A stretch of 64,000 nucleotides of DNA from positions 31,495,550-31,559,549 of the forward strand of contig JAFMSR010000012.1 of the NCBI GenBank assembly GCA_022818135.1, given 5' to 3'. This DNA is from Saxidomus purpurata (lineage: Eukaryota > Mollusca > Bivalvia > Venerida > Veneridae). Below the pieces are notes generated by a model. It was not told where the DNA came from. It did no database searches and was given only the letters and a program-made list of their open reading frames with translations. Of this stretch, positions 40,551 through 51,600 are shown in pieces. Positions within the stretch are counted from its first letter, which is position 1. Each line of letters opens with the position of its first letter. A program made the position numbers and the translations under genes.

Positions 40551-41985
40551 GTTATGTCAGAAGACTTACCTAAAGTGTAATATTATATAAATACATGACT
40601 TGGCACTTTTACATTATGGCTGACTGACTGCATCTTAAATCTTGCAAAATCAAATCGGAACAGATGCACCAAAAAAACATACTGCTTAGCATGCCTCGTA
40701 ATAACTACAATTAATTTACATATTTAGAGCTGTTAACTAAATGTTTTATGCACTCTTTTCCACTGCATCAGTGCAGTTGGTTTTGGCTGACAAATTTTAT
40801 TGTGTTGCAGTTTTGGCTTGTGTGTGTTTGTAAATGTAGTCCTCTTTTAACTCTGGTCCTAGAAACCTTGCTCTGGGTCTAGTAACTGAACAACATAACT
40901 TACCAGTGAACAGAACTGGGATAACAAACCACAACACCACAACCAAGGGGAATGTTACATTTATTCATAAGTTAATAAAAAAAAGTAAATACATAATATA
41001 TATTTATTTTGCAGCTACATTACTTAATGTTTTACTCCGTTTACATTTGTTAATAGTCGGTTGTAAAAGCTCCTGGAGAGCTTATGTTGATATGTTTGTA
41101 ACTCTTGCTCAAAATGAAATTTATTGTATTGTTTTGTTTTGTATACACTTACCACAGTTAAAAAAGTGATCATGATTGTGCAGATGTTTGATAAATTCAA
41201 ATACTCTTCCCTATTTCATGACCATGCAATGTATCACCTAACCAAATGACTTCATTTTGATCACAGATAACCCATTACAAAAGCTGGGATCACATCAGCA
41301 TATTTTTTTTTCCTTATAATCCTATGACCCCACTGACACGAGATCATCAGCCAAAATCTGAAGCTAAATCTCATCAAAACAACATTCTGCAAAGTTTCAT
41401 GAGGAATTAACCATTATAAGAGCTGCTAGAGGGTTATTACAGTGGCACCTTTTTCTATGGACCTCATATTTGACCAAGATGACCTAGTTTAAATCCAAAC
41501 TCAGAATAATCCACTCTAAAATGTGGTCTCAAGATTGTCATTATATTGACTATACAACATACAAATCAACAAAGTCTTCATTATAGTGCCACCTGACTGT
41601 TTGATTTGGTGATATAAACAAATTTATACATCCTGCTCCAACTACATTTCAATCAGTCAAGGAACATAACTCTGTTTCATGATTACTGGTGAAGAAGTGT
41701 TCAAAGTATGTAAGTTTCATTAGAACTGAGTAAATGCCAGTCACACCTGCCTAAAATCTGTAACTGCAATATTAGTCAGAAGAGTCGCTTTTCATTTGAC
41801 TTGGCACAGGAGATTAACAACAATTATATTATGGGCATCAAATTTAAATCATGAGTTGAAGTTAGTGTAGTATATAGCACACTGGATGAATTTTTAAGTC
41901 AATCAAATCAGTTCCATCAGGCAAGGGAAAGAAGGTCCTCCTTGTGGTGAATAAACTTGCAAGAGTTATCTCCCTTATTCAAACA
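40551..41985. other. Intron with faint family A core remnants
   Basis: Around 41205-41680 there are decayed phrases such as 'atgacctagtttaaatccaaactc' and 'aaagtttcatgaggaatt'. The rest is unrecognised. Confidence 0.35.
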
Positions 41986-41987
41986 AA

Positions 41988-42420
41988 ATAGGGCCACCAA
42001 AGGGCCATAGTGCCCCTGTGTTGCTCACCTGACTGAACATGAAGCTTGATTGAAACTGGCAAAGTAGTTGATGTTATGTCAGTTAAAGGTTTTTCTTTTT
42101 TAGCTCTGGCAGCCATTATGCACAGCAGAGTGGAACAGTTAACACAATTTTGGTAAAGGACCATCCAAGCAACAATCCTGTGAAGTTTTGTTGAAATTGG
42201 CTTAAGGGTTAAGGTGATGTTGTTTAAAGTTTGTTATTTTTAGTTCTAGCAGCCATTATGTGCACAGGAGTGGAACTGTTTGAGCAATTTTCGTAGAGGT
42301 TCATCCAAGGAACAATCCTATGACGTTTGGTTGAAATTGGCGCAGTGGTTAAGGAGGAGATGTTGTAATAAGCTACTATTAATGACGGACAACGTAAGAC
42401 GACAGATATCAAGCACAACC
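41988..42420 (+). mobile_element. Family A variant, right-truncated
   Basis: Left region 'aaagggccatagtgcccctgtgttgctcacctgact'; stem GGGCCATAGTGCCCC is partly kept. Two units follow with 'ttagctctggcagccattatg', 'cagagtggaacagtt' and 'catccaagcaacaatcctgtga', about 130 bp apart, then 'gacggacaacgtaagacgac'. No right terminus. Confidence 0.6.
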
Positions 42421-42424
42421 TCAT

Positions 42425-44235
42425 ATGCTTACTTTAAGAGCATGCACATAGTAAGGGATAAATACTTTATGTAAATGCTTTGGTAACTATTTAAAACAAC
42501 CTGGCAAATTCATGACAGCTGATCTTGACATTTAAATAAAGTCATCGGGGCATTCATCATGATTACACTAAGGTAAAACAAATCATCGAAAAATTGAAAC
42601 AAACCAACTGGAAAATGCAATGAATTGTTGCCAATTACAAAAACTATTTTTAAACCAAATAGCAAAATGAATATAAGCATAAAAAAAACTGTGTTGACTT
42701 TACATTGATGTACTGAGAGTCAAAACAAACGCAACAATGGGAATAGAACAAAATGTTCTCAACCTCTGGAACATATGTCTGACATTCACACTGTAGTGTA
42801 CTCCCGCTTTCTAGACAAAACATGAAAGATCCCAGGCTTAACTTGCCAAATTCTTATTATTTTCATTATGTTTACCTGTAATTAAACATATGTTTCATTT
42901 TATCTGTACCCAAACTGCTACCATTTTGTTTGATTTTTGCCACACCTTGCAGGCTTAATAAGCTTAATTATTTATACCTAAAGCAGATTTCGGAAACATT
43001 ACATTTTCCAGCAGGTTTATAGAGTTCGGTCAGTTAACAAAGCATATTTGAAGCATATTTGAAATTTTGCTACAAAGCAGTATTATAATATACACTGACA
43101 AGGTGGGGTGGGGAGTGTATCTTTAATGGATGAATAGATAGCTCTGCAGTAATCAAAATATTTAAAACTTGTCCACAAACGTTTAAAATTTATTTGGGTA
43201 GCCATTTCATTGTAAATACATGAATTAAAATTCTGTACCTTACACTAACTTGCAGAGTACAATTCATCCGGAACTCTCAGTACCAGACATGATCATAGCT
43301 ATGCTGACATGAAAAGTCTGTTTGACGCAGAGGGGTCATAACACAGATGGTACAGTAAGAATCTATAAGACAGGGTATTATAACTGAGGATTATTTTAAT
43401 TTTTCTATCAAGTGCAAAAAGCAGGTTTTCACTTGGGCGTAACAAACAGTGTAACATACACACATTCTATTCTAAAGCTGTGTGACTTTGACCTATGTAG
43501 TTTCAGCTACCTCTAAATTACATTGCGCATGTATGTGAAGTTCCTTCCTTATGTGTTAAAGCTTCAAGCTCTTGTACCACTGAACTCAACTAAAATTAGG
43601 GGTTTATTAATATAAGTTTTATTGAAATATAATAAATAGCCAAGATCAGTTGACCACAAATTTGAATTCATCCACTCTTTTCATGTGTTTTATGTCAAAA
43701 CCTTTGTCCTGAAACTGAGACAATGTATATCTTGAATCAAAAGCATTGTTCCCTTACAGTCCAAAGACTTCAAAACATCAGCTTAGACCTTCAACAAATC
43801 TTTTATAAGACAACTGAATATGGTCCATGTTAACAAAATTGTTACCTTCAATAAAGTTATTTCAACATTAACACAAACCATCCTGCCTGTTTCATTTTGT
43901 TTGATAACCTAATATCATTAAATGTCTAGTGCACTCTATAAATTATTAAATAGATGACCCAGACAGTAATCCATCAAAATACAGATAAACCCTGTCTAGC
44001 CTGTGGCAGTATTTATGCAATAGATACTGACCAATCTTAGTCAAATACACTCCTTATCAAAAATATCTTAATTGTCCTTATGGTAGAAGATTAGTCAATG
44101 GTTAACCACAAAGTTTGAAATTAGGGCCATTATACTTTGAAATACCAATGGTTAATAGGGCAAACACAAGTTTTTCCTAATTTCAAATCAAATGACCTAC
44201 TTTTTTTCTCAAGATTGCTTTGATATCCAGTTGAT
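42425..44235. other. Intron, no recognised content
   Basis: Nothing supportable. Confidence 0.4.
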
Positions 44236-44240
44236 ACAGC

Positions 44241-44704
44241 AACAGTTGACTTTGTTTTATACAAAATTAGACAGTTGACTTTGTTTTATACAAAATTAAA
44301 CAGTTGACTTTGTTTTAAACAAAATTAGACAGTTGACTTTGTTTTATACAAAATTAGACAGTTGACTTTGATTTATACAAAATTAGACAATTGACTTTGA
44401 TTAATACAAAATAAGACAGTTGACTTTGTTTTATACAAAATAGACAGTTGACTTTGTTTTTAAACAAAATAGACAGTTGACTTCGTATTATACAAAATAG
44501 ACAGTTGACTTTGTTTTATACAAAATTAGACAGTTGACTTTGTTTTAAACAAAATTAGACAATTGACTTTGTTTTTATACAAAATAGACAGTTGACTTTG
44601 TTTTATACAAAATTAGACAGTTGACTTTGTTTTATACAAAATTAGACAATTGACTTTGTTTTATACAAAATTAGACAGTTGATTTTGTTTTATACAAAAC
44701 TAGA
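44241..44704. repeat. 29-bp minisatellite, about 16 copies
   Basis: Unit AGACAGTTGACTTTGTTTTA plus TACAAAATT, with small indels (28-30 bp) and few substitutions. Copies are head-to-tail with no spacers. Confidence 0.93.
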
Positions 44705-45102
44705 CTGACTATTGGGGCTCATAGACTTCAGCCAAAAAATTTCCATGACTTTGCGATGATATCGTATCCAAGATACAATTATAAGCATGTACAGACACAA
44801 ACATCAAGGTCAAAGAAAAAGACAGAACAATTCCAAAACGATGCATTGTAAAATAATTTGCGCTAAGACAATTACTAATTTATTTATCCTGTTCATTCAT
44901 TACAAGTCCTTTACCTAATTAACTTAGTTTAGAATGGATAATCATATTTATTGCTTGAAATATCTACGTTTAAACAGGATAATATGCTTTTTCATAATTC
45001 AAAAGACCGACTGGTGTAATTTTCCTGAGTTTTATACAAATCTAGGGTATTTTCAGAAATTCCACGATTTATCCATGATAAACTTATTGATTTTCATTTT
45101 CC

Positions 45103-46122
45103 AGACTAGAGGACGCAGATGGTCCTATATCGCTCACCTACTTATGACCATAATGTGACACAAAATTCAACCTTAAATTATACAGCATAAACACAAACAT
45201 TCTAAACCTTCTGACCAATTTACAAGATGATTGGCTATAAAATGTGACTTTTAGAGAACCAACAACGTTTTCCTCTGAATTAGCCTAGTGACCTAGTTTT
45301 TATCCCAGGTGATCCACACAAACACTCTGACCAATTTTCATGATGGTTGGATTGAAAATGTCACCTGTATGATTCACAAGGTTATTGACCAGGTGACTTG
45401 GTTTTTGACCTCAGATGACCCATATTCAAACTCAACCTAAATTTCTTTAAGAAAATCATACTGACTAAGTTTCTTGAAGATCCAATGAAGAATGCAACAT
45501 CTATTGCATACACAAGGTTTTCCCATGATTTGACCACATGACCTAGTGTTTGACCCTAGATGAACTATATTCAAACTCAATCTACATTTCATCAAGACAT
45601 TCATTATGACCAAGTTTCATAAAGACTCAATGAGAAATGCAACACCTATTGCATACACAATGGTTTTCCATAATCTGACCCCTTGACCTAGTTTTTAACC
45701 CCAGATTACTAAGTTTCATGAAAATCCAATGAAAATTGCAACCTATATTGCATACACAAGGTTTTTCTATGTTTGACCAGGCGACCTAGTTTTTGACCCC
45801 AGATGACCCATATTCAAACTCAACCTAGATTTTATCAAAGCAATTATACTGATCAAGTTTCATGAAGATCCAATGAAAATGCAACCTCTATCGCGTACAC
45901 AAGGTTTTTTTATGATTTGACCCAGTGACCTAGTTCATGACCGCAGATGACCCACATTCGAAATTTGCCTAGATTTCATCAAGGCAGTCATTCTGACCAA
46001 AATCAAGAGAAAAATGCAGCCTCTATTGCATACACAAGGTTATGTGCAGACAGACAGATAATGGACACCAGGCGATCACAATAACTCACCATGAGCCCTT
46101 CATGCTCAGCTGAGCTAAAAAA
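45103..46122 (+). mobile_element. Family A Helentron-like element
   Basis: Left ACTAGAGGACGCAGATGGTCCT, then ATATCGCTCACCTAC. Five of the six stem pairs are kept, with G-C replaced by A-T at the fourth position. Right CTCAGCTGAGCTAAAAAAT. The core is about six units of roughly 143 bp with 'gacctagtttttgaccccagatgacccatattcaaactcaacctag'. A GACAGACAGATAATGGACAC stretch is near the right end. Confidence 0.83.
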
Positions 46123-46289
46123 TATTGTTCTCCCCAATTCTGTTCAGACTTTAAAAAACATCATGAACTTCTTTCATGACCTTTTCTGCCGACAACAAGA
46201 AGAAACTACTATTTCATTAACTGTAAATTAATGTCTATAATCCTTAACCATTGTTATGTCCTATTCATTGTTCTCTCATCCTTAATTTA

Positions 46290-47522
46290 CAGGGATCGGC
46301 CGAGGGGGGGCGACTCGGGCGAAGAAGTCGCTTATGACCTTTGACTCAATTAACTGTCTGGTGAGTAGTCAGCATTGAAAATATATACTAACTTTAATAA
46401 ACAACACTTTAAACGGATCAATAATCATTCTGGCCTAAATACATGATATTTGTTGTTCCTTCCAACCATCAACTTTCGTATTCTGCCAAATTTTGGACAC
46501 TTCTCCTTGTATTCAAAATACACATGACACTTGCCACTTCAATTTCCGTGCACCGTTAGCAGTAAACATTTAGATGATGTGTGCAGAAATTATTAAAACA
46601 ATATCTTTATTATTTAATCAAAGAAAACAACTGTTCCGATTTCCGGATAATCAAAACTTTGGACGTTATCAATTATGAGAGAGATTTAATTAAAGATGAT
46701 TATACATTTAATAAATGTTTTTTAGATATGAAATATTGAAATAGTGACTTTTATTATTAACAAAATTACAACCACAAAATCTGGCAACTGCACCGATTTC
46801 CGGATAGACGAAATTTCGGACATTTTAAATATAAAGAACATTTGATTAAAATAAATAAATGCTAAAAATAGTTTTTGACCCAAGATGACCCATATTCGAA
46901 CTTGGGCTAGAAATCATCAAAACAACCTTTCTGACAAATTTCCAGGATATCTGGGCTGAAAATGTTACCTCTAGAGTGTTAACAAGGTTTTTCCATATTC
47001 AGGCTGTGTAACCTAGTTTTTGACCCCAGATGACCCATATTCAAACTTGAGCTAGAAATCATCTTAACAACCTTTCTGACAAATTTCCAGGATATTTGGG
47101 CTGAAAATGCTACCTCTAGAGTGTTAACAAGGTTTTTCCATATTTGGGCTGTGTGACCTAGTTTTTGACCCCAGGTGACCCATATTTAAACTTGAGCAAG
47201 AAATCAACCAAACAACCTTTCTGACAAATTGCTAGGATATTTGGACTGAAACAGTAGCCTCTAGAGCCTTAACAAGATTTTGCTCAGGTGAGCTAAAAAT
47301 CTTAAGTAAATTTCAGAAAAGTCATGGTAGAAATGGGATCAAAAGCTATATCATTGATGACCAATCTAGATGCCTCATTTTACAACAATCCGTCATGGAA
47401 GTTAATCTGTAAAATAAATGCAGATGTCTGTCTCACATCTCTCTGTTCCTGAAAACTTCTCCATATTTTTCCAAGAGGGAGAAGTCACTTCTCCCTAAAT
47501 TCTGAGTCTGAGCCGATCCCTG
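46290..47522. mobile_element. Candidate TIR transposon with nested family A fragment
   Basis: Begins CAGGGATCGGC and ends GCCGATCCCTG, an exact 11-bp TIR, with imperfect continuation (GACTCGGGCGAAGAAGTCGC at left, matching AGACTC...GAGAAGTGAC read inward from the right). ATTTA flanks it at 46285-46289 and 47523-47527. Internally 'ccgatttccggata' occurs twice (46630, 46795). CAGGG termini suggest hAT. No transposase frame. Confidence 0.6.
46868..47301 (+). mobile_element. Family A right-half fragment (145-bp units) nested in a TIR element
   Basis: About three 145-bp units nearly identical to the distal units of 38811-40415. They include the distinctive 'gaaacagtagcctctagagccttaacaagatttt', then a jump straight to GCTCAGGTGAGCTAAAAAT. 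The last unit and pre-terminal part are deleted. Confidence 0.75.
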
Positions 47523-47608
47523 ATTTATTTGAAAAACTAAACAAACCATGCAAGGGTGATAACTCTGTAAAGCAATCTTAACCACAGCACATGAGACCTA
47601 CTTACATA

Positions 47609-48734
47609 ACAAGAGGGCCATCATGGCCCTATATCGCTCACCTGACTACCATTGGCTATAATACAAGGACTCATGATTCTAACATTATTCGTAGAGGTCC
47701 ACTACACAATGCTACCTAACATTCCAAATAACTATTCTCTGCCTGTCGGCCTTCTTGTTTTTTTTAAGTTTTCCCTATATAACCCTATGTATAATCAAGT
47801 CACCTTCCTCCCCCACCCCACCTATGTCCACCCCTCCCGGGAAGGGTTAATTTTGACCTGGGGGTCATGATTTGAACAAACTTGGTAGAATTCCAATAGG
47901 CATTTTTACATGCCAAAAATCTAATCTCTAGGCTTTGTGGTTTCAGAGAAGAATTTTTTTAAAGTTTTTCCTATATAAGCCTATGCAAAACCAAGTGACC
48001 CCCGGGCGGGGTCAATTTTGCTCGGGGGTCATGGTTTGAACAAGCTCGCTAGAGGTCCACTAGCAAATGCTACATGCCAAATATCTAAGCTCTAGGCTTT
48101 GTGGTTTCAGAGAAGAAGATTTTTTAAAGTTTTCCCTATAGAAGCCTATGTAACACTAAGTGACTCCCCCTACAGGGTCAATTTTGACCCCGGGGTCATG
48201 ATTTGAACAGTCGTGTGGGGTCAATTTTGACCCGGGGGTCATATTTGAACAATCTTGGTAGAGGTCCACTAGCCAATGCTACATGTCAAATATCTAAGCT
48301 CTAGGCCTTATGGTTTCAGAGAAGAAGATTTTTTAAGTGTTTCCTATATAAGCCTATGTAAAACTAAGTGACTCCCCCTACAGGGTCAATTTTGACCCCG
48401 GGGTCATGATTTGAACAGTCTTGGTAGAGGTCCACTAGATGATGCTACATACCAAATATCTAAGCTCTAGGCTTTGTGGTTGTAGAGAAGAAGATTTTTT
48501 AAGTTTTTCTTATTTGTTGCCATAGCAACCAGAGTTCTGCATGGAATGGAATTCTTTGAACAACTTTGATAGAGCTTCATGCAAGGAACATCCCTGCAAA
48601 GTCTCATCAACATTGGCCCAGTGGTTTCAGAGGAGATGTCGTTTGAAGGAAATGTGGACGGACGGACGACATACGACGAACGGAATGCAATCCTAATAGC
48701 TCACTCTGGCACTTTGTGCCAGGTGAACTAAAAA
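47609..48734 (+). mobile_element. Family A element, different core (about 170-180-bp units)
   Basis: Left ACAAGAGGGCCATCATGGCC (perfect stem, altered loop) and TATATCGCTCACCTGACTACC. Right TTTGTGCCAGGTGAACTAAAAAT. Core units read 'gggtcaattttgacccgggggtcat', 'tggtagaggtccacta', 'atatctaagctctaggc' and 'gtggtttcagagaagaagat'. Before the end come 'gttgccatagcaacc' and GGACGGACGACATACGACGA. It shares ends with 38811-40415 but not its core. Confidence 0.85.
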
Positions 48735-49330
48735 TTAAATGCAAAGAAGCATAAACTAATCTTTGTTCCATGGGAATACTACTCGACTTCTTTTAACAGG
48801 TCATTGTCACCTTGACCTTTGACATTCTATTTAGTCAAAGATATTACAAGGCTCATGATATAATATACAGTGATTGTGTTTAAAATCCATAGATTAAAGG
48901 CTAATTCTCCTAAGATTACGAAGCATTCAAAGAAGGGCATTAAACCTGCTGACTCAAAAGTAAATACTGATCAGGTAGTGACCTAAAAAGCATATCTCAG
49001 AAGTTGAATGACCATGAGCCTAAGTCTCCGCCGCAAGACTTCCCTTGCCAAGACAACATGACTTAACACTAATACATTACCTTAAAATTTGCAACTGATC
49101 ATTATAAGACTTACACAGGTATGTAGGGTCAATGTAGGATGAGTAAATGAAGCCATTCTTGACTTCTGAGTATTTCAGACTGAGTATTTCAGGCTATAAC
49201 ACTCCATATGATTGTGTGACCACTACAATGAATAGAACATCCCAGGTGAACATTACACACCTCAAGATGATGTTATAAATGCTCATAACCTACAAGAAAC
49301 ACTTGATGATTAATCAAAGAGTAAAATGAT
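48735..49330. other. Intron adjoining the CUB exon
   Basis: No repeat recognised except a 'caccttgacctttgac' phrase at 48810. Confidence 0.4.
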
Positions 49331-49336
49331 ACTTAC

Positions 49337-49750
49337 AGTTATAATGGTGAAAGTCAAACTCCACTGTAAATCCACTGGAATGGTTCTGCAACCATATGAA
49401 AGTAATTTTTACAACATTTAACTTTGAATGAAAGACTTTTGGGCTTCCTAAGTTATGCGTATTTGTACAAATTCTGCCTATAGGCTGTTCACTATGGTTT
49501 CTCTCTTTTAACACAACCTCAGGGGGTAAGCACTCATCAGAGCTGAACTCATCTGTGTGTTCTGTTCGTAAATTACCGGTTGTCATGGAAGACTGTGTCC
49601 GGAAGCCAAAAAATCGAGTGAAATTTAGCTCGATAAAATTATTCCTTGGTGCTCTTATATGGAATTCACACTGTCTGTATCCTTTCTGTTGGTACTGCTG
49701 TGAAAGGGCTCGAATCTCGTCCTTGTGTGAGTATGTAAAACTACAAACTG
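49337..49750 (-). CDS. CUB-domain exon (internal, phase 1-1)
   Basis: This 414-nt exon encodes one complete CUB domain of about 112 residues within 137 full codons. It has the four expected cysteines: VCSF and RQCEF about 26 residues apart, then DECLPP and GRICTN. CUB hallmarks are the FIELNFTRFFGF strand and the C-terminal segment with KITFIWL followed by SSGFTVEFDFH. Possible N-glycosylation sites are NFT and two NHS. The acceptor is a pyrimidine tract ending TTTTCAGCAG, a tandem NAGNAG site, so splicing may shift by one codon (start 49750 or 49747). The donor is AACT|GTAAGT at 49337. Both ends are phase 1. The surrounding open frame continues into the intron up to 49979, but that part has no CUB similarity. 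The domain is extracellular and probably binds protein. Calcium-binding residues were not established. Confidence 0.85.
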
Positions 49751-49759
49751 CTGAAAATA

Positions 49760-50330
49760 GAAAGTAAATGTAACATGAATATATTATCTCATTGTGCAAG
49801 CTAGCGCGCCTGTGGAAAGTTTCTAAAATTAGCGATAAACTGCGTAATAGAACAAGAATCAACGATACACACAAATTATGATAATTATATGATGACTCTG
49901 TGTGATTACATGATTTTAAACAAATTAAAAAGTCATTACGATGAAAAACGCATGACAAAACCTTGACCAAATGATGCAAAAGATAAATTTAATCCGAACA
50001 TGGATTTTGTTTTTCCACTGAAAATTGGCTGTAATTATAAACAACTCTGCAATACAAAACCAGACATAGTAAAATTAAACTTCAGTATTTCATGACAAGA
50101 CCAAAAAAAATGCATGTCTGTTTGATTTTGTTTCATCAAATAACAAAATTAAGGAAAAAAAGATAAGCCCGTGTTGTACTCTTCATTGCATGCACTAAAC
50201 GATCACGCTATGATTCAGTTACAATGATTTTTTTCATCTGCACCAGTATATTTATTTCAACAACAACATAGTGTTTTAAGGTATTACATAAAGCAAAAAG
50301 AGTCTAAGCAGGGTTTGGATTTTTACACCT
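49760..50330. other. Intron upstream of the CUB exon
   Basis: The open frame of the CUB exon continues here on the minus strand to 49979, but it lies beyond the acceptor and is not treated as coding. Confidence 0.4.
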
Positions 50331-50339
50331 GCTTCTAAG

Positions 50340-51030
50340 TGCTTGGTTCACTACCACACATAATGTTACATTGTCCCTAGTATAAAGTATGTTGTATTGT
50401 GCCTGGTTCACCACTAAGTAGTTAAAACTTACAATAAATATTCATGCTACTTTGTTTGGTGCAAAAATGATGTCAATAGTAGTGTTGTGCCTGGTTCAGG
50501 ACTATGCTGCACTTACTCCAAGTGTTGGGGTTTATAACCATAGTTCTTGTTTCATACAGAGTACTTTGTTCATGTACGTTGTCTTGTGCCTATTGTACTG
50601 CATTCATTTCGAAACTATTTTCCAGTATCTCTTGCTTAACCTACAATTGCTTTGAACAATTGTGTCTAGTGCAAAAATGTGCTGCATTGTGTCTACTTCC
50701 AAACTATATTGCAATGTGTCTGGTTGAAAACTGTGACAAAGCATTATGTCTGATTCAAAGTTATGGTGCATTGTGGCTGGTTCAAAGTGACTTGCTTTGT
50801 GTCTAGTTCAATTATGTTACAATGTTTCAAAGCAATACTGTATTGTGTCTGGTTGAAAACCATACTGTATTGAGTCTGGTTGAAAACTATATTGCATTGT
50901 GTCTGGTTAAAAACTATATTGCATTGCGTCTGGTTGAAAATCATATTGCACTGTGCATGTTCAAAGTTCTGCTGCTCTGTGTCTGGTGCAAAAGTTATGT
51001 TGCAATGTATCTGGTTCAAAGTTATATTAG
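50340..51030. repeat. 27-bp degenerate minisatellite, about 20 copies
   Basis: Unit near GTGTCTGGTTGAAAACTATA plus TTGCATT, clearest at 50825-50950 and more decayed toward 50340. The period is a multiple of three, which produces overlapping open frames on both strands (50744-51076). Confidence 0.82.
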
Positions 51031-51034
51031 CCCC

Positions 51035-51600
51035 CAAATACTTTTCATGTGGGGGGAATATCACTCACCTAAATAAAATACTAATTATATAAAAAGGTCT
51101 GAAGTCTGTAATACACAAAAACAGTAAAATATAAGAAATTACGTTACAACTCATTCTTTCTTTTTTACTCTCTAACTACTCTTTAGTGGTTTGTTTTTTT
51201 TGTATTTTACTTATCTTGTTTTCTGATGCACTTGCGTTGCATTCTACATAAGCCAAATTTCATAATATTAAGGGATCAAAATTGTAAGGGGGTACACAGT
51301 AGCATAACAGTTCTTGGATGATGCCCTTCCTCTAAATATCCTCTATCAGTTTAAGTAATATCTAGTACATCTGATACATGCTTTTGGAGTTATGTTTCAA
51401 AATCTAAGTCTTAGGCATGTGACAACAATAAATGAATTCAATTTTTTTAACAATGTTTAAATGTCTGAATGGCAATAACCTGCAAATATACCTTGTACAT
51501 ATACCACATATAAATGATACAAACAAGCATTATTCACATGATGAAGGAAGTTCATTAAACACAACACAGCCATCATGGCCCAATATCACTCACATGAGTT
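51035..51600. other. Intergenic or intronic, two family A-like left ends
   Basis: AATATCACTCACCT at 51058 and ACAACACAGCCATCATGGCCCAATATCACTCACATGA at 51561 resemble family A starts with decayed stems. Nothing else recognised. Confidence 0.35.

Larger units (their letters stand above)
9542..49750 (-). other. Gene span: CUB-LDLa-transmembrane protein gene (partial, 5' end not found)
   Basis: A minus-strand gene is inferred from three well-supported exons (49337-49750, 27585-27719, 14097-14287) and one tentative last exon (9542-9595). Introns are about 21.6 kb, 13.3 kb and 4.5 kb. The first two are phase 1, so the LDLa exon is a symmetrical 1-1 module, typical of shuffled extracellular domains. 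The joined protein reads CUB, LDLa, transmembrane helix, arginine-rich cytoplasmic segment. This order matches the C-terminal half of neuropilin/tolloid-like (NETO) receptors, auxiliary subunits of glutamate receptors, but other animal CUB/LDLa membrane proteins share it, so no symbol is given. No signal peptide or first CUB exon was recognised between 49750 and 64000. The introns are packed with transposable elements. Confidence 0.75.

Noticed and set aside
44241..44704. 29-bp repeats resembling a CRISPR array in unit length
   Set aside because: Units are directly adjacent with no spacers and the DNA is animal nuclear sequence; it is a minisatellite.
49751..49979. Upstream extension of the CUB open frame as a signal peptide
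   Set aside because: Although it has hydrophobic residues, it lies before a strong pyrimidine-tract acceptor and has no compact signal-peptide structure next to the CUB.
50744..51076. Overlapping open frames on both strands rich in NQTQ or CVE-type repeats
   Set aside because: By-products of the 27-bp minisatellite.
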